64,000 nucleotides of DNA from Hahella sp050299855 (GTDB taxonomy: Bacteria > Pseudomonadota > Gammaproteobacteria > Pseudomonadales > Oleiphilaceae), in contig JBNKWQ010000030.1 of assembly GCA_050299855.1 (NCBI GenBank), forward strand, positions 124,001 to 188,000. Direction: 5' to 3'. Position 1 is the stretch's first letter, and every line of letters starts with the position of its first letter. The notes below the pieces were generated by a model. The model was not told the DNA's origin. It did no database searches and saw only the letters and a program-made list of their open reading frames with translations. Both the position numbers and the translations under genes were made by a program. Below, one piece after another: positions 18,245-27,235 of the stretch.

Positions 18245-18553
18245 CACTGTCTCAATTCCACTGACTCTGGCAACTTCAAACATTTTCCCAGACAATCCGA
18301 TAACACTCATCTGCAGGTTATGCTTTTCCGACACGGTCAGCCATCGCAGCAACACCGACAAAAGCACGCTCTGCGCATTTTCTACACCACTGACATCCAA
18401 AGCGACTCTGTCGTTTGCCTTACATGTCAGTAGTTTCTGCTCACCTTCACGAACTACATCAACACAGTTCTCAAATCCTACATGTCCCGCAAGGCGCAGA
18501 ACCATCTGATTCGTTTCAGTGTTATTTGCCAGCTCCAAATGGAATACCGCCAT
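18224..18553 (-). CDS. mlaB: STAS-domain protein MlaB
   Basis: This 109-residue protein has a STAS fold: alternating strands, with VALDVSGVENAQSVLLSVLLRWL as the conserved helix-capping region containing the Asp and Ser of the family. MlaB binds the ATPase MlaF and stabilises the MlaFEDB complex. It begins one base after the mlaC stop, in operon order mlaF-E-D-C-B. The last codons (LSHT-stop) fall inside a 17-bp tandem repeat, so the C-terminus has probably been remodelled by repeat expansion. Confidence 0.92.
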   Translation of the reverse strand: MAVFHLELANNTETNQMVLRLAGHVGFENCVDVVREGEQKLLTCKANDRVALDVSGVENAQSVLLSVLLRWLTVSEKHNLQMSVIGLSGKMFEVARVSGIETVLPLSHT

Positions 18554-18554
18554 G

Positions 18555-19184
18555 CTATTCCTGTCTCTTAAGCTTTTCGTCTTCGAGCTGGCTGGACCAG
18601 TTTGCCACCACCAGGTTCAGATCACCATTGTGTTCTGAGTACTGCTGCTCAAAGCGATCTCGAAAGGCCAGACCAATATTGACGCCATTAACTATGACGT
18701 TTTCGAGGTACCATTTTTTATCGTCAGTGTTTTTGTACATGGCATAAACGACCGGAAACTTACTACCGGTTGAGGTGCTAATCTCCAGGTCAACGGTGGC
18801 GCGTTCGTCATCGCGAGGATTGATATCAGCAGTAAGCACCTGTATTGCAAAATCCCCACTTTCCACCAGGGTTTTGCCATAGGCATTAAACAGGCTTTTC
18901 TTAAACACTTCGATAAAGGCTTCTTTCTGAGTATCTGTAGCTTCTCGACGATACCGCCCCATTACCCTTGCAGCAATACGTCTGAAATCAACAACTTGAT
19001 TCAGAGCCTCATCCATAACGGTATAAAAATGGTCATGGTCGCTGTAGTAAGTATCTCTTTCCTGATCCAACTTATTGATCAGTAGTTCAGTACTTTCCTT
19101 GATGTAGTCCTTTAAATCCTGCTTTGTATCAGCAAGCACGCTGCCGGACACCACCAACAGTAGCGACAAAATGATTTGTCGCAT
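18555..19184 (-). CDS. mlaC: Periplasmic phospholipid-binding protein MlaC
   Basis: The mature protein has the MlaC (Tol_Tol_Ttg2) pattern: ELLINKLDQERDTYYSDHDHFYTVMDEALNQVVDFRRIAARVMGRYRR in pieces, then YGKTLVESGDF and KWYLENVIVNGVNIGLAFRDRFEQQ. I chose the ATG at 19184 because MRQIILSLLLVVSGSVLADT is a compact Sec signal peptide and gives 209 residues, close to the usual length. A better ribosome site (TAGGTTAAG) precedes an in-frame ATG at 19214, and the frame is open to 19238, so the start could be 10-18 codons earlier. MlaC shuttles phospholipids between the outer-membrane MlaA-porin complex and inner-membrane MlaFEDB. Confidence 0.93.
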   Translation of the reverse strand: MRQIILSLLLVVSGSVLADTKQDLKDYIKESTELLINKLDQERDTYYSDHDHFYTVMDEALNQVVDFRRIAARVMGRYRREATDTQKEAFIEVFKKSLFNAYGKTLVESGDFAIQVLTADINPRDDERATVDLEISTSTGSKFPVVYAMYKNTDDKKWYLENVIVNGVNIGLAFRDRFEQQYSEHNGDLNLVVANWSSQLEDEKLKRQE

Positions 19185-19253
19185 GCCAATCACCCATCTA
19201 CCTTGCTGTATCATGCTTAACCTACAGTTCATTTCCATGTAATTTGATCTTGA

Positions 19254-19706
19254 TTATAGCTTGTTCGTTGCGAAGTCACTGATCAGCTTTTCAAGGTTTA
19301 GCGCGCTTTGGGTACTGTCAAAAAAGTCTCCCTCAGCCAGTACCTCTTCATCACCGCCAATAGACACATTGATGTACTTTTCTCCCAGCAGCCCTGCTGT
19401 ACTCACCACAGCAATGCTATCCTGACTGAGATAGTTCACTTCTGAATTGATATCCATTTCCACCACAGCTTTAACAGAACGGCTGTCCAGGTAGATATTG
19501 CTTACCCGGCCGATGGTTACCCCAGCCAGGGATATTTTACCCCTGACCCTTAGCCCACCGACATCATTGAATTCGGCGTAAAGCTTGTAGGTAGTCTCGG
19601 TAGGGCGCAATGAAAGTCCGCTAACTTCCAGAGCCAATAGAAATAGTGCGGCTACGCCAGCCAAGATAAATAAGCCCACCGAAATCTCAATCGTGCGTAC
19701 ACGCAT
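19254..19706 (-). CDS. mlaD: Phospholipid transport MCE-domain protein MlaD
   Basis: This protein of 150 residues has one N-terminal membrane helix (VGLFILAGVAALFLLALEVSG) and a single MCE domain (YKLYAEFNDVGGLRVRGKISLAGVTIGRV, later GLLGEKYINVSIGG). Start at ATG 19706 is preferred over an upstream in-frame ATG because GGAG stands 9 bases before it and the MRVRTIEISVG start matches the family. MlaD forms the hexameric ring on MlaE that passes lipid to or from MlaC. The start is one base past the mlaE stop, consistent with translational coupling. Confidence 0.95.
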   Translation of the reverse strand: MRVRTIEISVGLFILAGVAALFLLALEVSGLSLRPTETTYKLYAEFNDVGGLRVRGKISLAGVTIGRVSNIYLDSRSVKAVVEMDINSEVNYLSQDSIAVVSTAGLLGEKYINVSIGGDEEVLAEGDFFDSTQSALNLEKLISDFATNKL

Positions 19707-19707
19707 A

Positions 19708-20487
19708 TTAAAAATCTCCAAACATGACAGCTGTCAGAATAAAATCCAAACCAAGTACCGCCAGGGATGAATACACAACGGTCTTAGTCGTTGCTGCACT
19801 GATCCCCTCAGACGTTGGAACGGAATCATATCCCTGAAATACTGCTATCCAGGTACATACCGCACCAAAAACCACACTTTTGATAACACCATTCAAGACA
19901 TCTTCCTGAAAGTCCACTGCGGACTGCATATTGCCCCAGAAAGATCCCTCATAAACACCGAGCCAGTCGACACCCACCATCATACCGCCCCAGACGCCGA
20001 CAATACTGAAAATCACTGCCAGCAACGGCATGGATACAAACCCAGCCAGCAGTCGGGGAGCGATTATCTGCCTAAGCGGATCGACGCCCATCATTTCCAG
20101 ACTGGAAAGCTGTTCAGTGGCCTTCATTAAACCAATTTCCGCTGTCAACGCCGAACCTGCACGGCCGGCAAACAACAAAGCAGTTACTACGGGCCCCAAC
20201 TCACGCACAAGCGTCAAGGCTATCATTTGCCCAATTGCCTGCTCAGAACCGTAATCGACAAGAATATTGTATCCCTGTAGCCCCAGCACCATACCGATAA
20301 ACAATCCACTAACGACAATAATGACCAGAGACAACACGCCGATGGCATAGAGCTGCTTGATGAACAATGGAAATGCTTTCCAGCTTGGCACGCCGCTCAG
20401 AGTGCCAATGAGAAAAACACCAGCCCTTCCAAGAGAACCTACAGCCAGCAGACTTTTTTTACCGGTGCGTTGCAGAAAGTCCAGCAT
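19708..20487 (-). CDS. mlaE: Lipid-transport permease MlaE
   Basis: This 259-residue multi-spanning membrane protein carries the MlaE/permease family motifs GMVLGLQGYNILVDYGSEQAIG, VRELGPVVTALLFAGRAGSALTAEIGLMKATEQL and the final LAVLGLDFILTAVMFGD. ATG 20487 is chosen because AAGGAGACCAGG lies directly before it; the frame is open further upstream, but that part overlaps mlaF and lacks family similarity. The gene overlaps the 3' end of mlaF by 29 bases. It is the transmembrane subunit of the MlaFEDB ABC transporter. Confidence 0.95.
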   Translation of the reverse strand: MLDFLQRTGKKSLLAVGSLGRAGVFLIGTLSGVPSWKAFPLFIKQLYAIGVLSLVIIVVSGLFIGMVLGLQGYNILVDYGSEQAIGQMIALTLVRELGPVVTALLFAGRAGSALTAEIGLMKATEQLSSLEMMGVDPLRQIIAPRLLAGFVSMPLLAVIFSIVGVWGGMMVGVDWLGVYEGSFWGNMQSAVDFQEDVLNGVIKSVVFGAVCTWIAVFQGYDSVPTSEGISAATTKTVVYSSLAVLGLDFILTAVMFGDF

Positions 20488-21298
20488 CCTGGTCTCCTTG
20501 CAGCAGATCCACACCATAATCCGGTGCCGGATAATGGAAAGGTACTGGCCCATCAGGCAGGCCATTCAAAAACTGTTTCACGAAGGCACTGCCTTTCTGC
20601 TTTAACTCCTGAGGACTACCCTGCCCCATCACCTTTCCATCTGCAATGATGCAGAGATGGTCAGTAATACTCAGAGATTCCTGAATATCGTGGGACACAA
20701 CAATACTGGTCAGACCCAGAGCATCGTTAAGCAGCCTGATTAATTGCACGATAACTCCCATAGCAATAGGATCCTGCCCAGTGAAAGGTTCGTCATACAT
20801 CACCATCTCAGGGTCGAGGGCTATAGTTCGCGCCAAGGCGGCCCTACGTGCCATACCGCCAGAAAGTTCACTTGGCATCAGGTCCCTCGCTCCACGCAAT
20901 CCGACAGCCTGGAGTTTCATCAGCACCAGATCGCGAATCATGCTTTCTGGCAGCTGAGTGTGGACACGAAGCGGGAAAGCAACATTTTCAAAAACCGTCA
21001 GGTCTGAGAACAGGGCTCCTGACTGAAATAGCATGCCCATTCTCTCTCTCAGCAAATACAGATCCTTACGTTTCAGGCGGGTAACATCCTGTCCATTCAC
21101 AAAGATCTGCCCCTGATCCGGCTTTAACTGACCTCCGATGAGTCTTAACAAGGTGGTCTTCCCTGTACCACTGGGCCCCATAATCGTCGTTATCTTACCT
21201 TTCGGCACATCAATACTGACGTCGTCAAAAATCAGTCGATCCCCACGAGAAAAGGACATACCTCTGATTTCAACATAGTTTGCAGACGCCTGAGTCAT
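20459..21298 (-). CDS. mlaF: Phospholipid ABC transporter ATPase MlaF
   Basis: This 279-residue ABC ATPase has Walker A GPSGTGKTT, the Q-loop MLFQSGALFSDLTVFENVAFPLR, signature SELSGGMARRAALART, Walker B VMYDEPFTGQDP and the switch His in VVSHDIQES. The LSGGM signature and the TGQDP D-loop are typical of MlaF. ATG 21298 has GAGG 5-6 bases upstream; an alternative ATG 24 bases earlier lacks one. The C-terminal tail wraps the partner subunit in known structures and here ends in a longer polar stretch. First gene of the mla-ibaG-murA-his cluster. Confidence 0.96.
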   Translation of the reverse strand: MTQASANYVEIRGMSFSRGDRLIFDDVSIDVPKGKITTIMGPSGTGKTTLLRLIGGQLKPDQGQIFVNGQDVTRLKRKDLYLLRERMGMLFQSGALFSDLTVFENVAFPLRVHTQLPESMIRDLVLMKLQAVGLRGARDLMPSELSGGMARRAALARTIALDPEMVMYDEPFTGQDPIAMGVIVQLIRLLNDALGLTSIVVSHDIQESLSITDHLCIIADGKVMGQGSPQELKQKGSAFVKQFLNGLPDGPVPFHYPAPDYGVDLLQGDQDAGLSATHR

Positions 21299-21759
21299 AG
21301 AATCCTCAATCTTACAGGGCAAATTGGTATGATTCGCACAATCTGTACCCTGACCGGTTCTTCCTTAAGCTTTAGTTTCAATGTTAGCGGCGATTGATAT
21401 TGCTGCATTTAAAATGCCTAAACCTTTTAATGCGTTTGTAGCTGTAATTTTGAATGAAAATCACCTTGTTAACGGCGATTACATTACGCTGCGGACTATA
21501 CCAGATCATTTTTAAAAAGACAGCGGCCTGATGCTGCCTACCATACTGTCCAGCCTCACCTTATAGTAAAGGCCCAATCAACACTTCCCGTCTCTGTCTC
21601 AGGCGTCTTTTCAGACGCAATCAAATCAAACAAGTAAACAGAAAGTTAAAACGACTGTTAACGAGCTTTCAGTTGCAGCCTTAATGGCGCCCTCTATAAT
21701 ACCGACCAAACCTGAACAAAAGCCAAACAGCCAACCACGACATCCGGAACAGGCAAAAT
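21299..21759. other. 461-base divergent promoter region, mlaF / kdsD
   Basis: No gene is supported here. The region is A+T rich, and a small perfect hairpin (GCGTCT, TTTC loop, AGACGC) lies at 21603-21618. The right end holds the kdsD promoter described separately. The left part must contain the mlaF promoter on the minus strand, but I could not single out one convincing site. Confidence 0.5.
21673..21700 (+). promoter_or_regulatory. Sigma-70-type promoter for kdsD and the lpt operon
   Basis: TTGCAG (21673-21678), a 16-base spacer and a perfect TATAAT (21695-21700). The kdsD ATG follows 60 bases downstream, a normal leader length. Confidence 0.65.
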
Positions 21760-22737
21760 ATGATCGATCATAGTCACGAGTATATTTCTGCAGCGATTCG
21801 CACAATCGAAATTGAGCTGGAAGCGGTCGCCGCCCTCAAAAGCAGAATTGATGGCAGCTTTGTCAAAGCCTGTGATCTTATTCTGGCCTGTGAGGGCCGT
21901 GTAGTAGTGACAGGCATGGGTAAGTCCGGGCATATAGGTACAAAAATCGCTGCTACGCTGGCCTCCACCGGCACACCCTCCTTTTTTGTGCACCCAGGAG
22001 AAGCCAGTCATGGTGATTTGGGTATGATCACCCCCAAAGACGTAGTGCTTGCATTGTCCAATTCCGGCAATACAGCTGAGGTTGTTACTATCCTGCCGCT
22101 AATCAAACGGATGAAAGCCCCACTGATCAGCATGACCGGCAATCCAAAATCCACTATGGCTGAAATGGCAGATGTCAATCTCGATACCAGTGTAGCTTCT
22201 GAAGCGTGCCCACTCGGCTTAGCTCCAACGTCAAGCACTACGGCAGCCCTCGTGCTGGGAGATGCACTTGCTATCGCGCTGCTTGAGGCACGGGGATTTT
22301 CAGCAGAAGACTTTGCCTTTTCCCACCCTGGCGGAGCCTTGGGAAGACGCCTGTTACTTAGAGTCAGCGACATCATGCATGACGGAGACACAACTCCGGT
22401 CGTGCAAAGTGGAGAAAGCCTCAGCAATTCTCTACTGGAAATGACTCGCAAAGGGCTTGGTATGACCTGTATTGTAGACGCCAACAATAAAATTTGTGGA
22501 GTGTTTACGGATGGAGATCTCCGGCGCTCCCTGGATAAAGCAGTTAACATTCACACCTGCACGATTGATGAAGTGATGACAACTCAGTTCAAGTCTGTCA
22601 GCAAGGACACCTTGGCAGCTGAAGCCTTGGCCCTGATGCAGCAAAAGGCCATAGGCGCCATGCCGGTTGTTAATGACAGAGGAGAAGTCATAGGTGCATT
22701 CAATATGCAGGACATGCTAAGAGCAGGAGTCGTTTAA
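21760..22737 (+). CDS. kdsD: D-arabinose 5-phosphate isomerase
   Basis: This 325-residue protein has an N-terminal SIS domain (VVVTGMGKSGHIGTKIAATLASTGTPSFFVHP and LSNSGNTAEV) followed by two CBS domains from about residue 205 (DIMHDGDTTPVV, GVFTDGDLRRSLD, then DEVMTTQFKSVS). It interconverts ribulose 5-phosphate and arabinose 5-phosphate, feeding Kdo synthesis. Its stop codon overlaps the kdsC start (TAATG), indicating coupling. A clear promoter lies 60 bases upstream. Confidence 0.96.
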   Translation: MIDHSHEYISAAIRTIEIELEAVAALKSRIDGSFVKACDLILACEGRVVVTGMGKSGHIGTKIAATLASTGTPSFFVHPGEASHGDLGMITPKDVVLALSNSGNTAEVVTILPLIKRMKAPLISMTGNPKSTMAEMADVNLDTSVASEACPLGLAPTSSTTAALVLGDALAIALLEARGFSAEDFAFSHPGGALGRRLLLRVSDIMHDGDTTPVVQSGESLSNSLLEMTRKGLGMTCIVDANNKICGVFTDGDLRRSLDKAVNIHTCTIDEVMTTQFKSVSKDTLAAEALALMQQKAIGAMPVVNDRGEVIGAFNMQDMLRAGVV

Positions 22738-23273
22738 TGGCTGTTCCCGCAAATCCAGGACTGGTGCGTGATTTGAAAGAAATCAAGCTGCTCGCACTGG
22801 ACGTAGACGGCGTGATGAGCGATGGCACCCTTTATTTTTCAGCCAATGGCGACGAAATAAAAGGTTTCTCTATTCTCGATGGGCTGGGCATAAAAATGCT
22901 GCAACAAGGAGGCGTCACCGTAGCCATAATTACCGGCCGTACTTCTCCACTGACAGCACGCCGGGCAGCCAATCTAGGGATAAAACATATTGCTCAGGGC
23001 AGAGAAGACAAAAAAGTCGCTTTGCTGGAATTATGTAAAGAATTGAACATCACCCTTGAGCATTGTGCTTATATGGGAGATGACTTACCGGATCTAAGCG
23101 CCATTGTTGCCAGCAGGGTTGGGATCACGGTTCCCAACGGACATTGGTTTGTCAAAAAACACGCACAATATTGCACTGAAGCCAAAGGCGGCAAGGGAGC
23201 CGTCAGAGAAGTTTGTGAGATCATCTTACAGGCTCAGGGCAATTTGCAAAAAATGCTCGATTCGTTTCTCTAA
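22737..23273 (+). CDS. kdsC: 3-deoxy-D-manno-octulosonate 8-phosphate phosphatase
   Basis: This 178-residue HAD-superfamily phosphatase has motif I LALDVDGVMSDG (nucleophile Asp22, acid/base Asp24), motif II IITGR, the Lys in DKKVALLEL and motif III MGDDLPDL. The short C-type form without a cap domain is characteristic of KdsC. It releases phosphate from Kdo-8-P. It overlaps kdsD by one base and precedes lptC in the standard kdsD-kdsC-lptC-lptA-lptB order. Confidence 0.96.
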   Translation: MAVPANPGLVRDLKEIKLLALDVDGVMSDGTLYFSANGDEIKGFSILDGLGIKMLQQGGVTVAIITGRTSPLTARRAANLGIKHIAQGREDKKVALLELCKELNITLEHCAYMGDDLPDLSAIVASRVGITVPNGHWFVKKHAQYCTEAKGGKGAVREVCEIILQAQGNLQKMLDSFL

Positions 23274-23308
23274 GCACACAATTGCTGTCTGATGCTAACC
23301 GAGGGCTG

Positions 23309-23884
23309 ATGAAACAAGTTGTTAAAAATAATCTGAAGCTGATATTGGGCATGGCTTTCATTGCCAGCATTATTTTGTACGCAGTAATGACACCGAACAC
23401 ACCTGTCAGCCTGTTTCAGGAGGAAGAACTGCTGATTGATGAACCTGATGCTTTCGTTACCAACGCGGTATACCGGACCTTTGATGTTAAAGGCAATCTC
23501 ACCAGCTTACTGCATAGCGAGCGCGCCAAACACTTTCCGGATACCGATATAGGTTACCTGACTCTCCCAGACCTAAAACTTTTCCAGGAAGGCGAATCGA
23601 ACTGGCACGCTCAATCTGAGGAGGGAGAGTTTGATGTCAGAAATGATCATCTGGTATTGAAGGGAAACGTCGTTATCCTGGGCGAGAATCGCAAAGGTCA
23701 GCCTTTTACAATGACAACCGACAGGCTCAACTATGCCAACAAATCAGACTTTATAGAGACTGATCAGCCCGTTAAGATCGTTTCCTCAGACAGTGAAATT
23801 ACCGCAGTGGGAATGACCGCTGATATAACAGAAAAGAAAATAAACCTCCTTTCGAAGGTTAAGGGACACTATGTACAGCCCTGA
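23309..23884 (+). CDS. lptC: LPS export protein LptC
   Basis: This 191-residue protein has a single N-terminal membrane helix (LILGMAFIASIILYAVM) and a periplasmic beta-jellyroll of the OstA/LptC type (RTFDVKGNLTSLLHSERAKHFPDTD, later LSVKGHY-like end). The ATG at 23309 is chosen over the TTG at 23282 because GAGGG precedes it and MKQVVKNNLK fits a short cytoplasmic tail. LptC anchors the LptA bridge to LptB2FG. It overlaps lptA by 14 bases. Confidence 0.92.
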   Translation: MKQVVKNNLKLILGMAFIASIILYAVMTPNTPVSLFQEEELLIDEPDAFVTNAVYRTFDVKGNLTSLLHSERAKHFPDTDIGYLTLPDLKLFQEGESNWHAQSEEGEFDVRNDHLVLKGNVVILGENRKGQPFTMTTDRLNYANKSDFIETDQPVKIVSSDSEITAVGMTADITEKKINLLSKVKGHYVQP

Positions 23885-24413
23885 TTTAAGAGCTCTTACC
23901 AGACGCTGCCTGTTTCTAATGGTCCTAGGCATCTCCCTAGGCATGACAGGTGCCAAAGCAATCAATCTTAGTGCCAGCAGCAATGAGCCGATAAAGATTG
24001 AGGCTGACCGGGCAGAGCTGGACGACAAGGCAGGAAAGTCTACCTATACCGGCAATGTGATTATTACCCAAGGTAAATCCAGCCTGGAAGCCAGTCAGGT
24101 TGTCATTATCTCAGATCAAGACGGTATCAAGGAGTTTACTGCGACCGGAGACCTGGCCCATCTGGTCCAGTACGACGTAGAAACTGATACGGAAACCCAT
24201 GCCTATGCCAAAGAAATTCTATTTGAACGCAGCAGCAGTCAGGTAACGTTGCGTAGAAGTGCCCGGCTAGAGCAACAGAGTAATTCATTTGAGGGCGAAG
24301 AAATCATTTACCACACAGTTAAACGGGTGGTTACAGCCAAGTCTGACCCCAGCAGTGAAAACAGCAACAGGGTCAATGTCATATATCAGCCACCCAAGGC
24401 TAACCCTCAATGA
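23871..24413 (+). CDS. lptA: LPS transport periplasmic bridge protein LptA
   Basis: This 180-residue protein has a signal peptide (CLFLMVLGISLGMTGAKA) followed by the OstA-like fold: EPIKIEADRAELDDKAGKSTYTGNVIITQGKSSLEA is the family's N-terminal repeat in shortened form here. AAGGGACA lies just before the ATG. LptA polymerises between LptC and LptD to carry LPS across the periplasm. Its last codon overlaps lptB (ATGA), so the three lpt genes are translationally coupled. Confidence 0.94.
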   Translation: MYSPDLRALTRRCLFLMVLGISLGMTGAKAINLSASSNEPIKIEADRAELDDKAGKSTYTGNVIITQGKSSLEASQVVIISDQDGIKEFTATGDLAHLVQYDVETDTETHAYAKEILFERSSSQVTLRRSARLEQQSNSFEGEEIIYHTVKRVVTAKSDPSSENSNRVNVIYQPPKANPQ

Positions 24414-25135
24414 GTGTATTATCTGCACGCAACCTGGCCAAAGCCTATAAAAAGCGCCCCGTTGTCAAAGATGTCAGTGTAGAAATCAACAGCGGAGAAA
24501 TTGTCGGACTACTTGGCCCCAATGGCGCCGGAAAGACCACGTGTTTCTATATGGTAGTAGGGCTGATACCCTGTGATAAAGGTGCCATTTTTATCAATGA
24601 TCACAATATCACCGCCCTCCCCATGCACGGTAGAGCGCGCAAAGGCATCGGTTATCTACCCCAGGAAGCTTCGGTTTTCCGCAAGTTGTCGGTGGAGGAA
24701 AATATCACCGCCATTCTGGAAACCCGACAGGATCTCAGCCGCAAAGACCGTAAAAAGAAAATGGAAGATTTACTTCAGGAATTCCATATTACCCACATCC
24801 GAAAAAGTCTGGGCATGAGTCTTTCAGGCGGCGAACGGCGTCGGGTAGAAATAGCTCGAGCCCTGGCCACTGAGCCGGATTTCGTTTTACTCGACGAGCC
24901 TTTTGCCGGTGTAGATCCTATATCCGTCAACGACATCAAACAAATTATAGAACACCTTAAAACGCGCGAAATCGGTGTCTTAATCACCGACCACAATGTC
25001 CGTGAGACTCTGGATATTTGCGAACGTGCCTATATCGTCAGTGAGGGTTATATTATCGCCAGCGGCACGCCCTCAGAAATTCTAGAAAACGAAAAAGTCA
25101 AAGAAGTTTATTTGGGTGACAGGTTCAAGCTATAA
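24410..25135 (+). CDS. lptB: LPS export ABC transporter ATPase LptB
   Basis: This 241-residue ABC ATPase has Walker A GPNGAGKT at residues 36-43, Q-loop GYLPQEASVFRKLSVEENI, signature LSGGERRRVEIARAL, Walker B LLDEPFAGVDP and switch motif ITDHNVRETL, all spelled as in LptB. It powers LPS extraction with LptFG (not in this window). The end YLGDRFKL matches the usual LptB C-terminus. rpoN follows after 169 bases with its own probable promoter. Confidence 0.97.
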   Translation: MSVLSARNLAKAYKKRPVVKDVSVEINSGEIVGLLGPNGAGKTTCFYMVVGLIPCDKGAIFINDHNITALPMHGRARKGIGYLPQEASVFRKLSVEENITAILETRQDLSRKDRKKKMEDLLQEFHITHIRKSLGMSLSGGERRRVEIARALATEPDFVLLDEPFAGVDPISVNDIKQIIEHLKTREIGVLITDHNVRETLDICERAYIVSEGYIIASGTPSEILENEKVKEVYLGDRFKL

Positions 25136-25253
25136 ACATTTGGCTGAATTTTGTCCTCATGGCTCAAAAAAGAGTCAAAAACTCAACAGCGCACAGTATC
25201 AGATAACGAATTTGCAATATTAATTGGCTCGACCATTGCAGAATGGTTCCATT

Positions 25254-25259
25254 TATAAT
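25254..25259 (+). promoter_or_regulatory. Candidate -10 box upstream of rpoN
   Basis: A perfect TATAAT lies 46 bases before the rpoN start. No good -35 hexamer stands at the correct distance, so only the -10 is proposed. Confidence 0.4.
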
Positions 25260-25304
25260 AGAAAGTGATTCAAAATCTGTGCCTATTTTGGTGGTTTGCA
25301 TTAG

Positions 25305-26810
25305 ATGGTTATGAAAACGTCACTGCAGCTGAAGCTTGGTCAACAACTGACCATGACACCTCAGCTGCAACAAGCAATAAAATTATTACAGCTCTCCACT
25401 CTGGACCTGCAGCAAGAGATTCAGCAAGCGCTGGAATCAAACCCCATGCTGGAAGTAAATGAGGACGAGGAGCCGCATAACAATGCCCAGAATGACGAAA
25501 TCATTGAGCGCCTGGTTGCCAACTCAAAAGAATCCGCAGCAGATTCCACAAGCAGCGAAGAACCCTCCTACGGCGAAGATGACAATTGGAACGAATCTAT
25601 CCCTAATGATTTACCGGTAGACACTGCCTGGGATGACGTTTATCAAGGTAGCAGCACAACCAACTACAGCAGTTCCGACGATGACGATTTTGACTATGAG
25701 TCACGTAACAGCAAAGGCGAAACCCTGCAGGATCATCTGCTCTGGCAACTGAACCTGACACCGATGTCTGACACTGACCGGGTTATCGCCATCTCGATCA
25801 TCGATGCCGTAAACGCAGAAGGCTATCTGACGCTTTCCGCCGAAGAAATTCATGGCGGCCTGGAATCAGAAGGTGAAGAAGGCATTGAGTTGGACGAAGT
25901 CCAGGCTGTACTCAAGCGCCTACAACAATTCGACCCCCCGGGTGTCGCCTCCTGCAACCTGCAGGAATGTCTGCTGAATCAACTTAACCAACTTCCTAAA
26001 GATACCCCTTGGCTGGGGCAGGCAAAACTGGTTATCAGCCACTACATCAACCTTCTGGGCAACCGCGACTATGCCCAACTGATGCGCCGCAGCCGTTTAA
26101 AAGAAGACGACCTGAGACAAGTACTTAATTTGATACAGGGGCTGAATCCACGCCCTGGGCAAAGCATTCAGGAAAGCGAAACCGAATATGTTATTCCTGA
26201 TGTCATGGTTCGTAAAATCAACGGTCGCTGGCTGGTGGAACTAAATCCGGAAATCGCTCCGAAAATCAGAGTCAATTCAGGTTATGCCTCCCTGGTTAAA
26301 AGGGCAGACAGTAGCGCAGACAACACTTACATGCGCGATCAGTTACAGGAAGCCCGCTGGTTTATTAAAAGCCTGCAGAGCCGGAATGAAACCCTGCTAA
26401 AAGTGGCCTCACAGATTGTCGAACATCAACAGGGATTTCTCGACTATGGCGAAGAAGCCATGAAGCCGCTGGTACTGCATGATATTGCCGAGGCTGTGGA
26501 GATGCACGAATCGACCATATCCCGGGTTACCACACAAAAGTACATGCATACGCCCCGAGGCGTATTTGAATTGAAGTTCTTCTTTTCCAGCCATGTCAGC
26601 ACAGAGTCCGGAGGCGAATGCTCGTCTACGGCCATTCGCGCTATCATCAAAAAGCTAGTGGCAGCAGAGTCACCCAAAAAACCATTGAGCGATAGCAAAA
26701 TTGCTGCTTTACTGGGAGAACAGGGAATCAATGTGGCACGTCGCACCATCGCCAAATACCGTGAAGCCCTGTCTATTCCACCTTCCAACGAACGTAAGCG
26801 GCTTATTTGA
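25305..26810 (+). CDS. rpoN: RNA polymerase sigma-54 factor
   Basis: This 501-residue protein has region I at the N-terminus (LQLKLGQQLTMTPQLQQAIKLLQLSTLDLQQEI, rich in Gln and Leu), an acidic region II (about residues 50-130), the core-binding domain, a helix-turn-helix near MHESTISRVTTQKY and the RpoN box ARRTIAKYREAL close to the C-terminus. The start may be Met1 or Met3. It leads hpf-ptsN-rapZ-npr, the standard sigma-54/nitrogen-PTS neighbourhood. Confidence 0.97.
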   Translation: MVMKTSLQLKLGQQLTMTPQLQQAIKLLQLSTLDLQQEIQQALESNPMLEVNEDEEPHNNAQNDEIIERLVANSKESAADSTSSEEPSYGEDDNWNESIPNDLPVDTAWDDVYQGSSTTNYSSSDDDDFDYESRNSKGETLQDHLLWQLNLTPMSDTDRVIAISIIDAVNAEGYLTLSAEEIHGGLESEGEEGIELDEVQAVLKRLQQFDPPGVASCNLQECLLNQLNQLPKDTPWLGQAKLVISHYINLLGNRDYAQLMRRSRLKEDDLRQVLNLIQGLNPRPGQSIQESETEYVIPDVMVRKINGRWLVELNPEIAPKIRVNSGYASLVKRADSSADNTYMRDQLQEARWFIKSLQSRNETLLKVASQIVEHQQGFLDYGEEAMKPLVLHDIAEAVEMHESTISRVTTQKYMHTPRGVFELKFFFSSHVSTESGGECSSTAIRAIIKKLVAAESPKKPLSDSKIAALLGEQGINVARRTIAKYREALSIPPSNERKRLI

Positions 26811-26918
26811 AGGAGGTATCAATAGATCCACGTCAAACCGACACATCATGGATGTGTTAATATTTTCACGGAAATGAAACGATCGTAATGCACCCTATCT
26901 TGGCATTAGGAGCAACAT

Positions 26919-27227
26919 ATGCAAATGAACATAACCGGACACCATGTCGAACTTACTGAGCCTCTCAAAGATTACGTCAAGAGCAAGTTTGACAAGCTCG
27001 AACGCCATGTCGACAACATCAGTAATGTCCAAGTTACGCTCTCCATTCAGAAACAACGTCAAATTGCTGAGGCAACGCTACACCTAAGTGGCGCTGATAT
27101 TCATGCCAACGCCGAGCACGAAGATATGTATGCCTCTATAGATGGCCTGATCGACAAGCTCGACCGACAGATATTGAAATATAAAGAGAAAAACGTAGAC
27201 CGTTCACATGGAACCTCTGCGCGTTAA
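26919..27227 (+). CDS. hpf: Ribosome hibernation promoting factor, short form
   Basis: This 102-residue protein starts MQMNITGHHVELTEPLKDYV and has the beta-alpha-beta-beta-beta-alpha HPF/YfiA fold with ATLHLSGADIHANAEHEDMYASIDGLIDKLDRQI in its second half. It is the short HPF form without the dimerising C-terminal domain. It binds the 30S decoding site in stationary phase and, with RMF, makes 100S ribosomes. TTAGGAGC lies directly before the ATG. It follows rpoN by 108 bases. Confidence 0.94.
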   Translation: MQMNITGHHVELTEPLKDYVKSKFDKLERHVDNISNVQVTLSIQKQRQIAEATLHLSGADIHANAEHEDMYASIDGLIDKLDRQILKYKEKNVDRSHGTSAR

Positions 27228-27235
27228 AACTAAAT

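Noticed and set aside
26890..26925. Sigma-54 promoter upstream of hpf (TTGGCA ... TGCA)
   Set aside because: The spacing between the GG and GC elements is too long for a -24/-12 promoter, and the site runs into the start codon.
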